In this document: in pieces, positions 9,144 through 18,339 of the stretch
How the letters are laid out: each line of letters starts with the position of its first letter
How positions within the stretch are numbered: the first letter of the stretch is position 1
Source: Providencia sp.
Lineage (GTDB): Bacteria; Pseudomonadota; Gammaproteobacteria; Enterobacterales; Enterobacteriaceae
DNA length: 64,000 bases
Assembly: GCF_003533305.1 (NCBI RefSeq)
Contig: NZ_DOEH01000015.1
Span: 124,001-188,000, forward strand
Reading direction: 5' to 3'
The notes under the pieces: model-generated
Database searches by the model: none
Told to the model about the DNA's origin: nothing
Seen by the model: only the letters and a program-made list of their open reading frames with translations
Program-made: the position numbers and the translations under genes

Positions 9144-9806
9144 ATGAAATTAATAGAAAAATCGCTAGGGCAAATAGTACTTTCAATTCCAAGATCTTCA
9201 GCCTTATTTCGTCAGTATGATATTGATTTTTGTTGTGGTGGAAAACAAACACTAGGTAGAACAGTAGAAAAAAAAGGATTAGATATTGAACTGCTAGAAA
9301 ATCAATTACTAGAACTCTCTGAGGATACTTTAGAAAAAGATTGGCGAGAAGCACCACTTAGCGAAATTATTGATTTTATTATTGTTCGTTATCATGATCG
9401 TCATAGAGCGCAATTGCCTGAATTAATTATTCAGGCAGAGAAAGTGGAGCGCGTACATGCTAATAAATTGGCAGTGCCTAAGAGACTAACCAAATATTTA
9501 GAAGCGCTTTATGAAGAGCTTAGTAGTCATATGATGAAAGAAGAGCGTATTTTATTTCCAATGATAAAAAATGGGTTGGGAGCTAATGCCGCTGCGCCAA
9601 TTAGTGTGATGGAGCAAGAGCATGATGATGCAGGTGATATTTTAGAAATAATTAAAAAAATCACTAATAATGTTACGCCGCCAGCAGAGGCCTGTACTAC
9701 ATGGAAGGTATTATATAATGGAATCAACGAGCTAATTGATGATTTAATGATTCATATTAACTTGGAGAATAACTTACTCTTCCCTAGAGCGCTTGCCGGA
9801 GAATAA
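9144..9806 (+). CDS. ytfE: Iron-sulphur cluster repair di-iron protein YtfE/RIC
   Basis: A 220-residue cytoplasmic protein that repairs Fe-S clusters damaged by nitric oxide and peroxide. The N-terminal ScdA-type domain has the twin cysteines DFCCGG at residues 28-33. The rest is a hemerythrin-like four-helix bundle with the expected histidine/glutamate ligands in [29 protein letters not shown] and [13 protein letters not shown]. Length matches E. coli YtfE. AAAGGATATTAAA precedes the ATG. Placement right after norV suggests the two were once co-transcribed under NO control. The deletion upstream may have removed that promoter. Confidence 0.95.
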   Translation: MKLIEKSLGQIVLSIPRSSALFRQYDIDFCCGGKQTLGRTVEKKGLDIELLENQLLELSEDTLEKDWREAPLSEIIDFIIVRYHDRHRAQLPELIIQAEKVERVHANKLAVPKRLTKYLEALYEELSSHMMKEERILFPMIKNGLGANAAAPISVMEQEHDDAGDILEIIKKITNNVTPPAEACTTWKVLYNGINELIDDLMIHINLENNLLFPRALAGE

Positions 9807-9883
9807 GTGGATATCTTAATTCTCTTGTTTAATTTTAATACTATGACTTTTAGTCTGATGAATTCTATTACTGACTAGTTTTC

Positions 9884-9923
9884 GCGACTGGATATTTTTA
9901 TCAAAAGTAAAATACCCAGTCGC
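9884..9923. terminator. Hairpin between ytfE and yccM
   Basis: GCGACTGG and CCAGTCGC flank a further pairing TATTTT/AAAATA, making a long stem with no clear T-run. It lies between convergent ytfE and yccM, so a shared terminator is likely. Confidence 0.5.
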
Positions 9924-9972
9924 TTAATCATGTCATTTAGTTATATAGCAGAGAAAATAAAGATAAATTGGG

Positions 9973-11043
9973 TTAATGGCCAATCATTTTGGCATTAGGT
10001 ATGATATGAAACCAATAATTATCTGGAACAGGGCTTTCCCAAACTCCTGTGTAGGCTGCAAATCCAATTGTGATAAATAGAATCGTCAGAGTTAACGTTG
10101 AGATAATGATACCTGATAGGACTATTGAGCGTTTTTTAGTTGGTAATGGCAATGAAAAACTTAATGTTGAAGAGACTGGGCAAGATTCAACACAGGTCAT
10201 ACAACCTGTACATTCTATGGTTCTTACTTTTATTAGTTTATCGACAGGGATACGGGAAGGGCAATTTTTTGCACATTTTCCGCAATCAATGCAACTTTCT
10301 ACATTTCGATGTATTTTGAAAGGGGAAAGTAATGAAAATAGCCCTAACAGCGCGCCATAAGGGCAGAGATAACGGCACCATGCGTTATGGATAAATAAGC
10401 TAATAACAATAAGTATGATGACGCTAATCAGTGAAACGCCGCTAATATATCGGAAGAAATCAAGCATTTTAACATCGATGATGATGCCATAGGGTGACAT
10501 GAGAAAATATTGGATCATCTGTGCAGGCATTGATAGCGCAATATACAAAAAGAAGCCAAGCAGTAAATATTTAAGACTACGTAAAGAGATATCTAACCAA
10601 CGTGGAAGATTGAATTGAAAGCGAAATATTTTTTTGCCTAAATTCCCAATGAGCTCTGATATAGTACCAATCGGGCACATCCACGAACAAAATGCCTTTT
10701 TAAGAATTAGGCTAATTGTAATAAAAGCGACTAGTAGAAGCATTGACGCCGCATGAATTGGGGGGAGTACACCTGTTTCTAGCGTATATTTTAAGTTCAT
10801 TAAACCGGCAATGGGTAACCAACCTTCAATACCACCAGGACGAGACATAAAAAAAGTTGTACCACCAGACTCGTAATAACGAACCCAGTAGTAAAAAGTG
10901 ACACCAATGTAAATATTAATGACAAGTAGCAATAGTTGTGTTGCTTTACGCCAAGTAGAAGCATTTCGCCAGTCATTCCAAGGTAGTTTACCTCCAATAG
11001 TATCAGGACGGCGTTTGTACCTTTGGTGTGTTTTCTCTGTCAT
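9973..11043 (-). CDS. yccM: 4Fe-4S membrane electron-transfer protein YccM
   Basis: A 356-residue protein matching E. coli YccM closely, from the first residues (RYKRRPDTIGGKLPWNDW) to the last (PNAKMIGH). It has five or six membrane helices, two CxxxCP motifs in loops (FCSWMCPIGT and WCRYLCPYGA), then two ferredoxin-type 4Fe-4S motifs, CIDCGKCAKNCP and CTGCMTCVESCP. This NapH/NosR/RdxA-like layout is used for quinol or periplasmic electron transfer, but the partner of YccM is unknown. A possible FNR half-palindrome (TTGATTTATATCTG, 11110-11123) lies upstream. Confidence 0.93.
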   Translation of the reverse strand: MTEKTHQRYKRRPDTIGGKLPWNDWRNASTWRKATQLLLLVINIYIGVTFYYWVRYYESGGTTFFMSRPGGIEGWLPIAGLMNLKYTLETGVLPPIHAASMLLLVAFITISLILKKAFCSWMCPIGTISELIGNLGKKIFRFQFNLPRWLDISLRSLKYLLLGFFLYIALSMPAQMIQYFLMSPYGIIIDVKMLDFFRYISGVSLISVIILIVISLFIHNAWCRYLCPYGALLGLFSLLSPFKIHRNVESCIDCGKCAKNCPSRIPVDKLIKVRTIECTGCMTCVESCPVSSTLSFSLPLPTKKRSIVLSGIIISTLTLTILFITIGFAAYTGVWESPVPDNYWFHIIPNAKMIGH

Positions 11044-11333
11044 TCCTATCTATCTCTTTAACATGTATTTTAAATACCCTAATTCTATGTCAGTTCTTTA
11101 TCGCGAATATTGATTTATATCTGGCTAGTCTAATTTGTTATTTAATTATTGTTGGAATGAGTGGGTATGAGCAAAGGGTATTGTTTTATGAAAGAGTCTA
11201 AAGCATAGATTCTGAAAGAGGTAACGCGATGGGACTATTATTTTAGATAGATTTTATTTGGGAATGGTCGTGTTATTAAGTTTTAATAGTGTCTCACTAG
11301 ACTGAAAATAAATATTTTAATCTGACAGAATAA
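11044..11333. other. Intergenic region upstream of yccM
   Basis: No gene seen. It contains a weak FNR-box-like sequence at 11110-11123 (eight of ten consensus positions, centred about 73 bases before the yccM ATG). The rest is featureless AT-rich DNA. Confidence 0.35.
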
Positions 11334-11358
11334 GTTAAAGGGCAGCTTTTGCTGCCCT
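11334..11358 (-). terminator. Terminator of the secreted protein at 11369
   Basis: Perfect 8-bp stem AGGGCAGC/GCTGCCCT with a TTTT loop. On the minus strand the stem is followed by TTTAACTT. Confidence 0.65.
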
Positions 11359-11368
11359 AAATAAGTTA

Positions 11369-11716
11369 TTAATTTTGTGTTTGTGCATTTGGCGTGATTT
11401 CAATAACAGAAACTCGTACTTGGTATTGCTTCCCATTTTCACCTTTAGGCACATTAGCAGTAATCTTTTTTAAGGCTTCTTCCGGTTGTGTGGTTTGAAC
11501 GGTGGTTGAATATTGCATCATTCCACGATGGCGGCCTGAATAATTGGAATGACGGTTATTATCGCAAGGTCTATTATCATATTGTTGCCCATTTTGAGAT
11601 GAGCCTCTATGCCATGAGCCATCATCGTTCCTATAGCCATCACCATGATATGCTAAAGTTGAAAAGCTGACGGCCATTAAACTAGCTGTAATAATCAGAG
11701 GTTTTAAGATATTCAT
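11369..11716 (-). CDS. Small secreted protein, Gly/His/Asn-rich
   Basis: A 115-residue unknown protein. The first 22 residues form a clear Sec signal peptide, with cleavage probably after STLA. The mature part begins YHGDGYRNDDGSWHRG and stays rich in H, G, N and D up to about residue 70, then changes to a compact segment (PEEALKKITANVPKGENGKQYQVRVSV, given only in part here as ALKKITANVPKG and YQVRVSVIEI) that looks like a small folded tail. The His/Asp-rich part could bind metal, but this is inference. A single gene with its own terminator. I do not recognise the family. Confidence 0.7.
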   Translation of the reverse strand: MNILKPLIITASLMAVSFSTLAYHGDGYRNDDGSWHRGSSQNGQQYDNRPCDNNRHSNYSGRHRGMMQYSTTVQTTQPEEALKKITANVPKGENGKQYQVRVSVIEITPNAQTQN

Positions 11717-11927
11717 AATTTATTCCTTTTTACATCTGTTGATTATTATTTTGGCAGCTAAATTTAATAATTCAATTTACTTTACCTAAATAAATGAATA
11801 AATCATAATTGGGACTATTTTTATCCATTATTTATTCACAATGAGAATTTTCTGTTAATAAATTTAATTTTAAGTTAACGAAATAATAATTCCATCATGT
11901 TGATTATTATGTTTACATCCTTTTTTA

Positions 11928-12152
11928 TTATTGACTATCAGAAAAAAACTTTGCTAATTTACTTAATGAAATAATTGATGCCACAGCAATATCTTTATTA
12001 TAATCATCACATAGATTTATCAGTCTATTAATTGCATCTTGTTGTTCAATAGAGCATTTGTAGTCACCTAATGCATTGATAGCAGCGATTTTAACATCAT
12101 TATTTGCACCATAGGTTAATTCTACTAAATTTTTTACGATTTTTTCTTTCAT
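11928..12152 (-). CDS. Two-repeat HEAT-like mini-protein
   Basis: A 74-residue protein made of two consecutive HEAT-like helical repeats. The pattern VKIAAINALGDYK and then KDIAVASIISLSKLAKF shows the usual A-A-x-x-A-L-G spacing. No signal peptide or membrane segment. HEAT pairs usually bind other proteins, and nothing indicates a partner. A start at 12152 is preceded by only a weak ribosome site. It is isolated between two small secreted-protein genes. Confidence 0.55.
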   Translation of the reverse strand: MKEKIVKNLVELTYGANNDVKIAAINALGDYKCSIEQQDAINRLINLCDDYNKDIAVASIISLSKLAKFFSDSQ

Positions 12153-12441
12153 GTAATTAATAATTTAAGTATGAGAGTAGAGATTTATAGTATAAAACTA
12201 TCGTTAAAAATAAAAAATGTTTTTTTTATCAATGATTGACTGATTAATATAGTGGTGACCAATTATATTTATATTAATAATTATATTTAGTAACATAGTT
12301 AATCTGATTTATTGTCAAGAGCGGGTATAAATTGACAGATAAGGTAGGAGCGGGTGGATTAATGGCTCATTTTGTTCATCATCAAAGGGGTGATACTATT
12401 ATAATTTAGGCCATTTCTCATTCTGCAAGAAGGACTGAACG

Positions 12442-12822
12442 TTGAAACGAATAAAAACTAAGCTACTAATCGTTGTATTGTTGGCGTTAGGTACATTTTC
12501 TTACCAATATTTTACCAGTATTGGTGATTCTGATATTAAAAAAGCTGCACAACAACGCGTTGAGAAAAAACTTGCTTCAACAGAGTCTGTTATATTTGAT
12601 AATGTGAAAATAGCACAAAAAAACCAGTATAAGGAAGGGGAAAGTTATCGGGTTTGCGGGTTATATCGACTTGCTTCACAAACTGAATTTTTACCTTTTG
12701 TGGCAAATATTGATGTGCAGTCTGGGGCATTTTCAGAGCATGACCAATTATTGGTGAGTGAAACGCCAGAAATCAAATTAGCAATCGATAATTTATGTCA
12801 GGACACTGATAAAAAATCATAA
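12442..12822 (+). CDS. Small exported protein related to 4611-5009
   Basis: A 126-residue protein with an N-terminal signal or anchor (RIKTKLLIVVLLALGTFS). A TTG start at 12442 is favoured because GAAGGA sits about eight bases upstream. The body has the order 'L-A-S-T-E-S-V-I-F-D-N-V-K', then YRVCGLYRL and a strand FVANIDV. This is the same arrangement as in the gene at 4611, which ends in cysteine too (here C near residue 121). The pair probably share a fold. Function unknown. Confidence 0.65.
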   Translation: MKRIKTKLLIVVLLALGTFSYQYFTSIGDSDIKKAAQQRVEKKLASTESVIFDNVKIAQKNQYKEGESYRVCGLYRLASQTEFLPFVANIDVQSGAFSEHDQLLVSETPEIKLAIDNLCQDTDKKS

Positions 12823-12842
12823 ATTTATATACCAAACATGAA

Positions 12843-12877
12843 AATAGTGCCCTGAGTATTTTGGGCACTATTTTTAT
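12843..12877. terminator. Bidirectional terminator
   Basis: Ten-bp inverted repeat AATAGTGCCC / GGGCACTATT followed by TTTTAT, between convergent small genes. Confidence 0.75.
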
Positions 12878-12885
12878 ATGTTCAA

Positions 12886-13257
12886 TTAAGGCTTGTTTAA
12901 AAGTAATTCAGTTTGAATTTTGCATGCTGAAATTGAATCATTTAGAGATGTCATGAAATCTGCTTTATTGGCAAATTGAGATTTGTTCGCGCGTACAGTA
13001 TCTATAGCTGTTGCTAAATTTTGGCGTAGATCTGTTTCGAGAGTTTCTAATTTGGCTAAATCAACCTTTTCGCTTTTTAAGCGTTCAATTGTATTACGGG
13101 TTAATTCACTACTGCTTTTATCCGTGCTGTATGCTTCACTTAGCGTTTGACCTGTAATATCGCAATAATCGCTTGCCAATTCGCTTATATTTAGTGGGGC
13201 ATTGCTTGCTATAGCAAGGGCAGGAGTTAGGCATAAAGCCAGTAATAAACGCTTCAT
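12886..13257 (-). CDS. Small periplasmic helical protein
   Basis: A 123-residue protein with a Sec signal peptide (MKRLLLALCLTPALAIA, cleavage after about residue 17). The mature part is almost all helical, with two cysteines (C32 near DYCDITG and C112 near SACKIQ) placed to make a disulphide between the ends. It is preceded by GAGGT. No domain recognised. Typical of small unnamed enterobacterial periplasmic proteins. Confidence 0.7.
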   Translation of the reverse strand: MKRLLLALCLTPALAIASNAPLNISELASDYCDITGQTLSEAYSTDKSSSELTRNTIERLKSEKVDLAKLETLETDLRQNLATAIDTVRANKSQFANKADFMTSLNDSISACKIQTELLLNKP

Positions 13258-13657
13258 AGTAATACCTCTAGTTTGTACTCAATGAATGTTAACTTTAAAT
13301 GATAACGATAAACTACTATAGCAGAATAGCCCTAAAAGGGGGTAGGAAGAGGATTTTTAGCATGATTTCATAAAAAAAAGCCAGTATAAATACTGGCTGC
13401 CATAATTAGCAAAAGCAATGTAATGAAAATTACGTTATATACTTTAGCATATAACGAATAAAAATACAGAGAATTTATGAGGTCTCTTGAGAAGTTAAAG
13501 GAAAATATGATTTTGATCAGCGATGGATACTATCGTTGGATACTAACGTGGGGCTTATTAGGATTGGCGAATAGAGAAGAATTGTCGTACCTTTCTTAAA
13601 AGGTAGCCAAATTGCCCTCATGAAAGAGTTTGCAAGAATTTGGCTACGATATTGGAA
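13258..13657. other. Gene-free segment with three hairpins and one possible 40-codon ORF
   Basis: It holds AGCCAGTAT/ATACTGGCT (13379-13398, with a T-run on the minus strand), CGTTATAT/ATATAACG (13433-13456), TACCTTT/AAAGGTA (13588-13605) and GTAGCCAAATT/AATTTGGCTAC (13603-13647). A 40-codon ORF at 13477-13599 (MRSLEKLKENMILISDGYYR...) ends inside the third hairpin and has only a weak ribosome site. The last hairpin, followed by CTTTT on the minus strand, may terminate the DinI-like gene. Confidence 0.4.
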
Positions 13658-13906
13658 TTACGCTTTTGACCAGTAGCCATGCTTTAATACGTCTTCGACT
13701 AACTCATGCAAAACGATATGTGCTTCTTTGTCATCATGAAAACCACTTGTTGTAAAGGTTGTTGGTCCGCAATCATGAGTCACTTTTAAATTACTACTCG
13801 GATAGACTTCTAATACTCTGGCTTTCAACTCAGCAGTGAAAAGGTCATAAGCTTTTTCGGTCAGTTTTGAAACGGAGTCATCTGAAACTTTAATGTTAAT
13901 TTCCAT
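13658..13906 (-). CDS. DinI-like protein
   Basis: An 82-residue protein whose pattern resembles the DinI-like family: an N-terminal strand (MEINIKVSDD), an amphipathic helix with L-x-x-E-L-x-x-R-V...YPSS, two strands, the H-D-D-K-E-A segment corresponding to the usual K-x-D-K-E, and a C-terminal helix ending in tryptophan. DinI of E. coli modulates RecA filaments and is LexA-controlled. I see no LexA box (CTG-N10-CAG) upstream, so SOS control is doubtful here. Assignment by pattern only. Confidence 0.5.
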   Translation of the reverse strand: MEINIKVSDDSVSKLTEKAYDLFTAELKARVLEVYPSSNLKVTHDCGPTTFTTSGFHDDKEAHIVLHELVEDVLKHGYWSKA

Positions 13907-14539
13907 TTTTTAACCCTTTATCTAAAAACTAAATTTTACTCAGTGTATTGTTATCATTAGTTATAAGCAATAATCTTATTTAGATGATACAAAAAAGAAT
14001 AATAAATATAGAGTTGGGATTTTAATATTAATTTTTATTTTTATTTATAATTTCAATAATAGTGCTCAACTGAATTTAAATAATTTATTTAGTGTGAAGT
14101 TAGTGCTTTAATTAAAATGAAAAACTAATTTATTACTTATTTTTTTTGAATATGAAAGCTATGAGTTAGTTAAAGTTATTAATCATACTTGTTATTTGAT
14201 TAAAAAAATAGCTAAAAATCAAACGTTTGATTTTTGTTGTGTGTGTGAAGGTTTGGAGTTGTGTAGAAATTTGAAAATTAAGTATTTTTTTCTTTATGCT
14301 TGCGGGATTATGTTATATTTAATTAAAAGTTAAGAAATTAGTTTAATAATAAAAACAAAAATAAATTTACAAGAAAGATAAAAGAATATAATTTCGACCC
14401 CTTGCTGAAGGATGGTGTTTTTTATTTTTAATTTAAAGTTGCATTCATGGTTTATGCGTTTTAGATATTGGCTAATATGGAGCGAAATAATTATCAACTA
14501 GATATTTTATTAGTTGATTCAATAAAAAAGGAGCGTAAT
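13907..14539. other. Long AT-rich intergenic region upstream of the AGCS symporter
   Basis: Almost pure A/T over 560-630 bases, with no ORF. Its one distinct element is the 22-base palindrome at 14214-14235, listed separately. Confidence 0.5.
14214..14235. promoter_or_regulatory. Perfect 22-base palindrome, LacI/PurR-type operator candidate
   Basis: AAAAATCAAAC joined directly to its reverse complement GTTTGATTTTT. The AAACGTTT centre is typical of LacI-family operators. It lies about 300 bases before the AGCS symporter start. Confidence 0.4.
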
Positions 14540-16000
14540 TTGATAGAATATATAAACTCACTGAGTAATATTATTTGGGGGTCATTGCTTATTTATTTAT
14601 TACTTGGAGCAGGCCTGTACTTCACGATTAGATCTGGATTTATTCAAATAAGACACTTTAGCCATATGTTTGGTGTTTTAAAAAACAGTAAAAAGTCAGA
14701 TAAAGCAGGTATTTCTTCATTTCAAGCACTTTGCACGAGCCTTGCGGCTAGGGTGGGAACGGGCAATTTAACTGGCGTTGCTATTGCACTTACTGCGGGT
14801 GGACCAGGTGCAATTTTTTGGATGTGGGTTGTTGCATTACTTGGCATGGCAACTTCTTTCGTTGAGTGTACTTTGGCTCAGCTATATAAAACTAAAGATG
14901 ATCAGGGAAATTATCGAGGCGGGCCTTCGTATTATATGCAAAAAGGCTTAAACCAAAGATGGATGGGGGTATTGTTTTCTATATTTCTTATTATTGCATT
15001 TGGATTAGTGTTCAATGCTGTTCAAGCTAATTCAATCGCGCAAGCAACTGCAGTGGCATTTGATTTTAACCCGCTTTACGTTGGAATAGGCTTGGTTTTT
15101 TTAAGTGGGATTGTTATTTTTGGCGGATTAAAATCAATTGCCAAAGTTGCTGAATTAGTTGTTCCAGTAATGGCTCTAGCTTATTTAATATTAGCATTTT
15201 GGGTCGTGGGGCATCATATTGACCGTTTGCCTGAAGTTTTCATGTTGATTATCCGTAATGCATTTGGATTGCAAGAGGCGGCTGGTGGGGCGGTAGGGTA
15301 TGGCGTAGCCCAAGCAATGACACAAGGTATTCAACGTGGCTTATTTTCAAATGAGGCTGGTATGGGGTCGGCACCTAATGCGGCGGCTTCGGCATCACCT
15401 TATCCTCCACATCCTGCCTCACAAGGCTATGTGCAAATGCTGGGTGTATTTATGGATACCATCGTTATCTGTAGTGCAACGGCGATTATTATCCTATCTT
15501 CCGGAGTATTAGAAGGCCCTCTTGATAACATTAATGGAATAGAGCTAACGCAACTCGCACTTTCTTCTGCAGTAGGCAGTTGGGGTTCCACTTTCATTGC
15601 AGTCGCAATATTTTTCTTTGCCTTTACATCTATTATTGCTAATTATGCCTATGCAGAAAGCAATATGATTTTCTTGGAAAATAATCATACAGCAGGCTTA
15701 TTTATTTTTCGCTTAGCAGCCTTAGGTATGGTGATGTTTGGTGCATTAGCTGAAATGCCACTGATATGGAAACTCGCAGATCTGTCTATGGGGCTAATGG
15801 CGATTACTAATTTAATTGCGATTCTTTTGTTATCTGGAATTGCGTTTAAATTAGCGAAAGATTATAACCAGCAATTAAGTGATGGAAAGGTACCCACCTT
15901 TGATATTAACCAGCACCCTGAATTGAAAAAACAATTTGAAGATGGGATTTGGGAAAAAGAACAAGTGGAGCAGTGGATAAAAAAAGAGACTAGTCAGTAA
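14540..16000 (+). CDS. Sodium:alanine/glycine symporter (AGCS family)
   Basis: An inner-membrane amino acid:cation symporter with about ten to eleven helices. The AGCS signature is intact: LCTSLAARVGTGNLTGVAIA, then GGPGAIFWMWV, ATSFVECTLAQLYK and later SNEAGMGSAPNAAA. It resembles E. coli YaaJ. An open frame extends to a TTG at 14468, but AAGGAG at 14528-14533 stands six bases before TTG 14540. Starting there gives 486 residues, and the first residues (IEYINSLSNIIWGS) line up with the start of YaaJ. I therefore place the start at 14540. A terminator follows. Confidence 0.9.
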   Translation: MIEYINSLSNIIWGSLLIYLLLGAGLYFTIRSGFIQIRHFSHMFGVLKNSKKSDKAGISSFQALCTSLAARVGTGNLTGVAIALTAGGPGAIFWMWVVALLGMATSFVECTLAQLYKTKDDQGNYRGGPSYYMQKGLNQRWMGVLFSIFLIIAFGLVFNAVQANSIAQATAVAFDFNPLYVGIGLVFLSGIVIFGGLKSIAKVAELVVPVMALAYLILAFWVVGHHIDRLPEVFMLIIRNAFGLQEAAGGAVGYGVAQAMTQGIQRGLFSNEAGMGSAPNAAASASPYPPHPASQGYVQMLGVFMDTIVICSATAIIILSSGVLEGPLDNINGIELTQLALSSAVGSWGSTFIAVAIFFFAFTSIIANYAYAESNMIFLENNHTAGLFIFRLAALGMVMFGALAEMPLIWKLADLSMGLMAITNLIAILLLSGIAFKLAKDYNQQLSDGKVPTFDINQHPELKKQFEDGIWEKEQVEQWIKKETSQ

Positions 16001-16040
16001 AATAGCCGTGGAAGTATATCCGATTAGTATTATTTTGTAT

Positions 16041-16084
16041 TGCGCCTCAACAGTGGAATAGTCGCTTTTGGGGCGCAGTTTTTT
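16041..16084 (+). terminator. Terminator of the AGCS symporter gene
   Basis: TGCGCCTCAA pairs with TTGGGGCGCA (one wobble) and is followed by GTTTTTTAT. Confidence 0.75.
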
Positions 16085-16301
16085 ATGATTAAAAAAATAT
16101 TAATATTTTTAGATTGGTGATCATTAGTATTATTCATTAAACCATAATAGCCGCTCTGTTGTTATGTGCCTTCTATCTAATTTTATCTATTTTAAAAATA
16201 ACCTTAGTGAAAATGCTTGATTAATAATCTATTGAGCTTTAAGGTTTTTTTATATGACAATATTATTATCTTAGCGGATTAGAAAGACAGTCGAGAACAA
16301 C

Positions 16302-17210
16302 ATGAAATTAGGGCAGCATGCAGCAACATTTTACGGCGTAATATCCATCTTATTGTGGAGTACCATGGTTGGATTAATACGTAATGTGAGTGAAAATTTT
16401 GGTCCAGTTGGCGGTGCTGCATTAGTTTATACCACTGGGACTATTGTCTTAATGGTAGTGATGGGGTTACCTAAAATAAGCCTTTACCCAAAACGCTATT
16501 TATTTTGGGGTTCATTACTCTTTATCAGTTATGAGATTTGCTTTGTTTTAGCGTTAGGGTTAGCCAATAATCGACAACAAGCGATAGAATTAGGTATGGT
16601 GAACTATCTATGGCCGAGTTTTACTATCGCTTTGGCGGTCTTTTTTAATCGACAACGATTTACAGTATTACTGTCTATTGGTTTAGTTTTGGCATTCTCG
16701 GGGTTGCTCTGGGTTATTTCTGGCGATCAGCCTATCTCGTTTGATGCAATTATTAATAATATTAAAAGTAACCCGCTTTGTTATCTTTTAGCCTTTATTG
16801 GTGCCATTTTATGGTCTTTTTATAGCAATGTAACTAAACGAATTTCAGGTGGTCATAATGGAATGGTGTTATTTTTCATGATGACATCATTAGGGCTTTG
16901 GGGTTTGTATCTATTTGAAGAGCCAACCGTATTTAATGTCACATTTAACAGTGTTTCTTTATTGATATTAGCTTCAATTGCAACGGGTGGGGCGAATGCA
17001 CTTTGGACTTTAGCGGTTATCAAAGGCAATGTTGCTTTTTTAGGGACGCTATCTTATTTTACTCCTGTTATATCAACGGCTTTTTCATCAATATTACTCA
17101 GTACTGCGTTGACGTTAGGATTTTGGCAGGGGGTGCTTATGGTGACTATAGGCTCTATCACTTGCTATATTGCAACACGTCAGTATTCAAATAAAAAGCA
17201 CATTAATTAA
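16302..17210 (+). CDS. yddG: Aromatic amino acid exporter YddG
   Basis: A 302-residue drug/metabolite superfamily transporter with ten helices in two EamA repeats. The recognisable YddG features are ISILLWSTMVGLIR at the start, the loop ANNRQQAIELGMVNYLWPS after helix three, and LSYFTPVISTAFSSILL in the second repeat. YddG exports aromatic amino acids and paraquat-type compounds in E. coli and Salmonella, and its crystal structure defines the DMT fold. It lies 5 kb before the aroP-like importer gene, which moves related substrates inward. Confidence 0.9.
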   Translation: MKLGQHAATFYGVISILLWSTMVGLIRNVSENFGPVGGAALVYTTGTIVLMVVMGLPKISLYPKRYLFWGSLLFISYEICFVLALGLANNRQQAIELGMVNYLWPSFTIALAVFFNRQRFTVLLSIGLVLAFSGLLWVISGDQPISFDAIINNIKSNPLCYLLAFIGAILWSFYSNVTKRISGGHNGMVLFFMMTSLGLWGLYLFEEPTVFNVTFNSVSLLILASIATGGANALWTLAVIKGNVAFLGTLSYFTPVISTAFSSILLSTALTLGFWQGVLMVTIGSITCYIATRQYSNKKHIN

Positions 17211-17231
17211 GTTAGTCGTTTTCACCGTAAA

Positions 17232-17251
17232 ACGCTCGTTAATACGAGCGT
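17232..17251 (-). terminator. Terminator between yddG and yidA
   Basis: Perfect stem ACGCTCGT/ACGAGCGT with a TAAT loop. The minus strand continues with TTTTACGG, so it best serves yidA. Confidence 0.55.
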
Positions 17252-17268
17252 GATAATGATTGTCAACG

Positions 17269-18090
17269 TTATTGGTTTTCGGGATTAATAAATTTATTGA
17301 TTGCGATGGCAACGCCGTCATCATCATTCGTTTCTGTCACAAACTTAGCCAATTTTTGAATATGTTCCTGTGAATTACCCATCGCAACTGAAACACTCGC
17401 ATACTTTAGCATTTGAATGTCGTTATTTTGGTCACCAATACTCATGACTTTATCTGGAGTGATACCCAGTTTTTCACAGATAACTTGTAGCGCAGTCCCT
17501 TTATTTGACGTGTTGTTCGATATTTCGAGGTAATAGGGGCTAGTTTTAATTAATGAGTAATTTTCGTACGTATTTTCTGGAATATAACTGATACCGATGT
17601 CTAATTTTTCTGGGCAATCAATCATCATGATTTTGGTAAATTTTAGCGATGATTCCATCTCATTAACTGGGCAGTAAACAAGCGGAGAGTTAGTTAAATA
17701 AGCATCATGAATAGTATAGTGACTTATATGTCGATTAGCCGTAAACATTGTATTATCTGCAAGGGCGTGTAAATGAACACCAATATTTCGTGATAGCTCT
17801 TCAAAGTAAAGATAGTCAGCAAAATCTAATAGGTTTTCAACTAAGTGGCTACCATCATGGGCTTGATGGATGACACTACCGTTATTGCTGATGCAATAAT
17901 CATTTGCAGTATCAAGGCCAAGCTCTTTTAGATAGGGTTGAATGCCGGTATAAGGACGGCCGGAAGCGAGAATGACCTGTATGCCTTTTTGTTTAGCTTG
18001 CGCGATAGCGGCTTTAACTGCTGGGGATATTTGGTGTAGCGAATTTAGCAAGGTACCATCTAAATCAATAGCGACTAGTTTGATAGACAT
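17269..18090 (-). CDS. yidA: Sugar-phosphatase YidA (HAD, Cof type)
   Basis: A 273-residue Cof-type HAD phosphatase. Motif I is AIDLDGTLLNS with the nucleophile Asp near residue 8, motif II is VILASGRPYTG, motif III includes the lysine of NKGTAL, and motif IV is SIGDQNNDIQML. It matches E. coli YidA, which dephosphorylates several sugar phosphates. An in-frame TTG lies one codon upstream, but GGAGG is five bases from ATG 18090, which I choose. Cap type is C2B. A single gene. Confidence 0.92.
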   Translation of the reverse strand: MSIKLVAIDLDGTLLNSLHQISPAVKAAIAQAKQKGIQVILASGRPYTGIQPYLKELGLDTANDYCISNNGSVIHQAHDGSHLVENLLDFADYLYFEELSRNIGVHLHALADNTMFTANRHISHYTIHDAYLTNSPLVYCPVNEMESSLKFTKIMMIDCPEKLDIGISYIPENTYENYSLIKTSPYYLEISNNTSNKGTALQVICEKLGITPDKVMSIGDQNNDIQMLKYASVSVAMGNSQEHIQKLAKFVTETNDDDGVAIAINKFINPENQ

Positions 18091-18339
18091 CAACGCCTCC
18101 TATAATTGAGAGTTTTTATCCAAATACCTTACTCTAAATATTAAAAATGTAAATTGACACAGAACTGTCGTGTAGTAATAAGTGTGATTGAACAGCACGT
18201 TTTAAAGCGCTTGTTCAATATCCATTGTTTATTACTGCTGTGGCTCAATACTATTATGATCGCTTCTTGTCCCATGGAAATGATGATGGCTTAGCGCATT
18301 AAAATGTCAGACAGGGGATTTTAATGCGATTAAACATAT

